Assembly: GCF_001625305.1 (NCBI RefSeq) | Contig: NW_017802602.1 | Span: forward strand, 4,719,539-4,783,538 | DNA: 64,000 bases | Origin: Branchiostoma belcheri | Taxonomy: Eukaryota; Chordata; Leptocardii; Amphioxiformes; Branchiostomatidae | Reading direction: 5' to 3' | Shown here: piece by piece, positions 62,507 to 64,000 of the stretch | Layout: each line of letters starts with the position of its first letter | Position numbering within the stretch: the stretch's first letter is position 1 | The notes under the pieces: model-generated | The model's database searches: none | Told to the model about the DNA's origin: nothing | Seen by the model: the letters and a program-made list of their open reading frames with translations, nothing else | Program-made: the position numbers and the translations under genes

Positions 62507-64000
62507 GTAGAGTAAAGGATACATTATAAAAAGAGTATTGATGTTACACACGGACAAGCCCCACTAGTCCCTCACGAGTCCCACTATCTCATACCTTCGC
62601 CAAATGATGTTAATCTTTATGACTGACAAAGATGATTCCTTCTGATTATGGAAAAAGGATCCTCATTTGTATTATATTTATATTATAATATTGTATTATA
62701 ATATTGTATTATATAGTTGATCATATTCTCCATCAAAAGACAGCCTTATCTTAACAAAGAAAGCCATTCAATCATTTCCTCATAAATTATGCAAATGAGG
62801 TCCTTATTTGAATAAGTTATGTTTAATGATATTCACCTTCACTTAACTTTCAAATACCCCAAGTATGAAATTCCAGGCAGTTAGCATTATGGAATTATAA
62901 CATTTTCTCATTAATTATGCAAATTAGGTGTTAATTTACATAATCAATATCTGCCTGTGTTTCTCTCATTCTCAATTACATATGTCACAAGCTTGAATAG
63001 TCCTATAATGTAATGCAGCTGATTTATAAAATTTCCCCATTAATTATGCAAATTAGATCCAGATTTGCATAATCGTCACATAATTATGTCAAGCGTCACT
63101 TGAGCTACCTACATACCAGAAATCATGACGATCCGTCCACCGGTTCTTGAGTTATCCTCTTTTGAATATTTTCAAACAGATAGCCCTGCAGTTCCTGGGG
63201 AAGCCGCTAGGGGTCATATCAGTTTTTCCCCAGCATGAGAGCTACCTACCATTCAAATTTCGTCACCCCAGCATGTCTAGATCATGAGATATCAAAACCG
63301 GAAGTTTAGCTGCAGTACCATAACAAGCCGTTAGGGGGTCCAAAATCTAATCATTTCTAGGTCTCATCAAGACCTACCCACCTACCAAATATCAAGATCC
63401 ATCTAAGCTTTCTCGAGTTATGCTATTGACAGACAGACAGACACACAGACACACGGCCAAGAAAACATAACCTTCGTCAATTCTTGGCGAAGGTAACAAG
63501 CCTGATGTAGAATGGTCCGCCCACCGTAAGGTGGCCTCCTTGCGGCAGGACAGCTCGGTAGTCTTTTTACCTTCGCCAAGAAGGTTATGTTTTCAGAGGC
63601 GTTCCTAGGTTACGAGGTTACAGAGAAGATCACAAACGTCAGATTGTGTGTTCGCGGGATAGATGAAGATGACTGGGAAGCGAGCAAGAGAATCCTGGAG
63701 GAGAACCTGCACAGTGGTAAGATCAAACCCACGCTGCTGCCATGTGGAACCCAGGAGGACATCGCTCAGGACATGCAGCAGGCTCACCTGGTCCTGATGC
63801 CGTCCCGTGCCGAGCCTTTTGGACTGATCGGTCTGGAGGCCATCGCAGCAGGCATCCCTGTACTCATCTCTGACAAGTCAGGCCTAGCAGACATGATCAT
63901 GGACTTGGTCAATGAGAGGAAGTTACCTGCAGACATGAGGTACAGGATCGTGAAAACCAGCGTGAGGGAGTCCGACCTGGCTGAGGATGCAAGAAAATGG
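62402..64000 (+). CDS. GT4-type glycosyltransferase-domain gene, 5' part, open at the window edge
   Basis: The first coding exon (62402-62506) encodes MDGREQETMEEDEESGSEDS and then GSEESSWKKKKEDEK, a very acidic start. A later exon (from about 63597) encodes FLGYEVTEKITNVRLCVRGI, SGKIKPTLLPCGTQEDIA and PSRAEPFGLIGLEAIAAGIP, and runs past the window. EPFGLIGLE is the E-x7-E signature of retaining GT-B (GT4) glycosyltransferases, and the layout matches the C-terminal nucleotide-sugar-binding half. The N-terminal half has not been seen, so the gene may be a multidomain protein using only this module. The two exons are not in compatible phase for direct joining, so at least one exon between them is missing or the first exon belongs elsewhere. 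Substrate unknown. Confidence 0.6.
62592..63495 (+). mobile_element. 900-bp TIR family, complete copy
   Basis: TACCTTCGCCAA at 62592 and TTGGCGAAGGTA ending at 63495. Octamers at 62789, 62917 and 63046 (128 and 129 bp apart). Occupies most of the intron after the first coding exon of the GT4-like gene. Confidence 0.88.
63569..63608 (-). mobile_element. Solo end of the 900-bp TIR family, opposite orientation
   Basis: TTACCTTCGCCAAGAAGGTT and ATGTTTTCAGAGGCGTTC is the reverse complement of the family right end. It directly abuts the GT4 coding exon and contains its likely splice acceptor. Confidence 0.85.
63597..64000 (+). CDS. GT4-like gene, exon with E-x7-E motif (3' end outside window)
   Basis: Open in one frame through to base 64000. 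The likely acceptor is TTATGTTTTCAG at ~63596, in phase 1. Alternatives at 63607 (CCTAG) and 63619 (TTACAG) keep the same frame. The first bases of this exon and its acceptor lie in a fragment of a TIR element end. Confidence 0.7.

Noticed and set aside
1-64000. CRISPR arrays, operons, bacterial-style genes, endogenous retroviruses
   Set aside because: None seen. Tandem repeats here are micro- and minisatellites, and the only reverse-transcriptase pieces are non-LTR LINE ends.

Overview
This is animal nuclear DNA with no bacterial features. It has split genes with GT..AG introns, tRNA-derived SINEs, truncated LINEs, many short inverted-repeat elements and one 92-base assembly gap. The gene set and the abundance of TACATGTA point to an invertebrate deuterostome, most likely a lancelet (Branchiostoma). 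That assignment is an inference from gene content, not a search result.

Bases 1 to about 27,000 are dominated by one minus-strand gene that I rebuilt exon by exon as LETMD1, a mitochondrial LETM1-domain protein. Eight exons (26931 down to 6763) join in compatible phases into 342 residues that follow the vertebrate protein from its first methionine almost to its C terminus. Only the last ~25 residues were not found. Two plus-strand genes sit inside its introns. One is a two-exon GT10 alpha-1,3-fucosyltransferase (19465-21301, in intron 4). The other is an intronless 900-residue receptor tyrosine kinase with cadherin-like, EGF and Ig modules (9500-12202, in intron 7).

Bases 27,000 to 36,900 hold no gene. 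They contain a piggyBac-like non-autonomous element (27434-28410) bounded by TTAA and carrying three copies of an 18-base palindrome, several other terminal-inverted-repeat (TIR) families, a SINE and a long AC-rich minisatellite.

Bases 36,909 to 58,811 hold a plus-strand collagen gene of 23 coding exons. It encodes only 641 residues: a signal peptide, a five-cysteine cluster, about 108 Gly-X-Y triplets with five interruptions, and a complete 12-cysteine type IV NC1 domain. That size fits the spongin short-chain collagen family rather than the ~1,700-residue type IV collagens. Its introns hold LINE ends, SINEs and minisatellites.

Bases 61,829 to 64,000 hold the start of another plus-strand gene: a promoter-like region, an acidic first coding exon, an intron filled by a 904-bp TIR element, and then an exon encoding the E-x7-E part of a GT4-type glycosyltransferase, which runs off the window. 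The 900-bp element family recurs across the window, and its three best copies carry three ATGCAAAT octamers spaced 128-129 bp apart.

Apart from the nested layout, the genes belong to separate pathways: mitochondria, Golgi glycosylation, receptor signalling and extracellular matrix. I see no operon-like system and no endogenous retrovirus.
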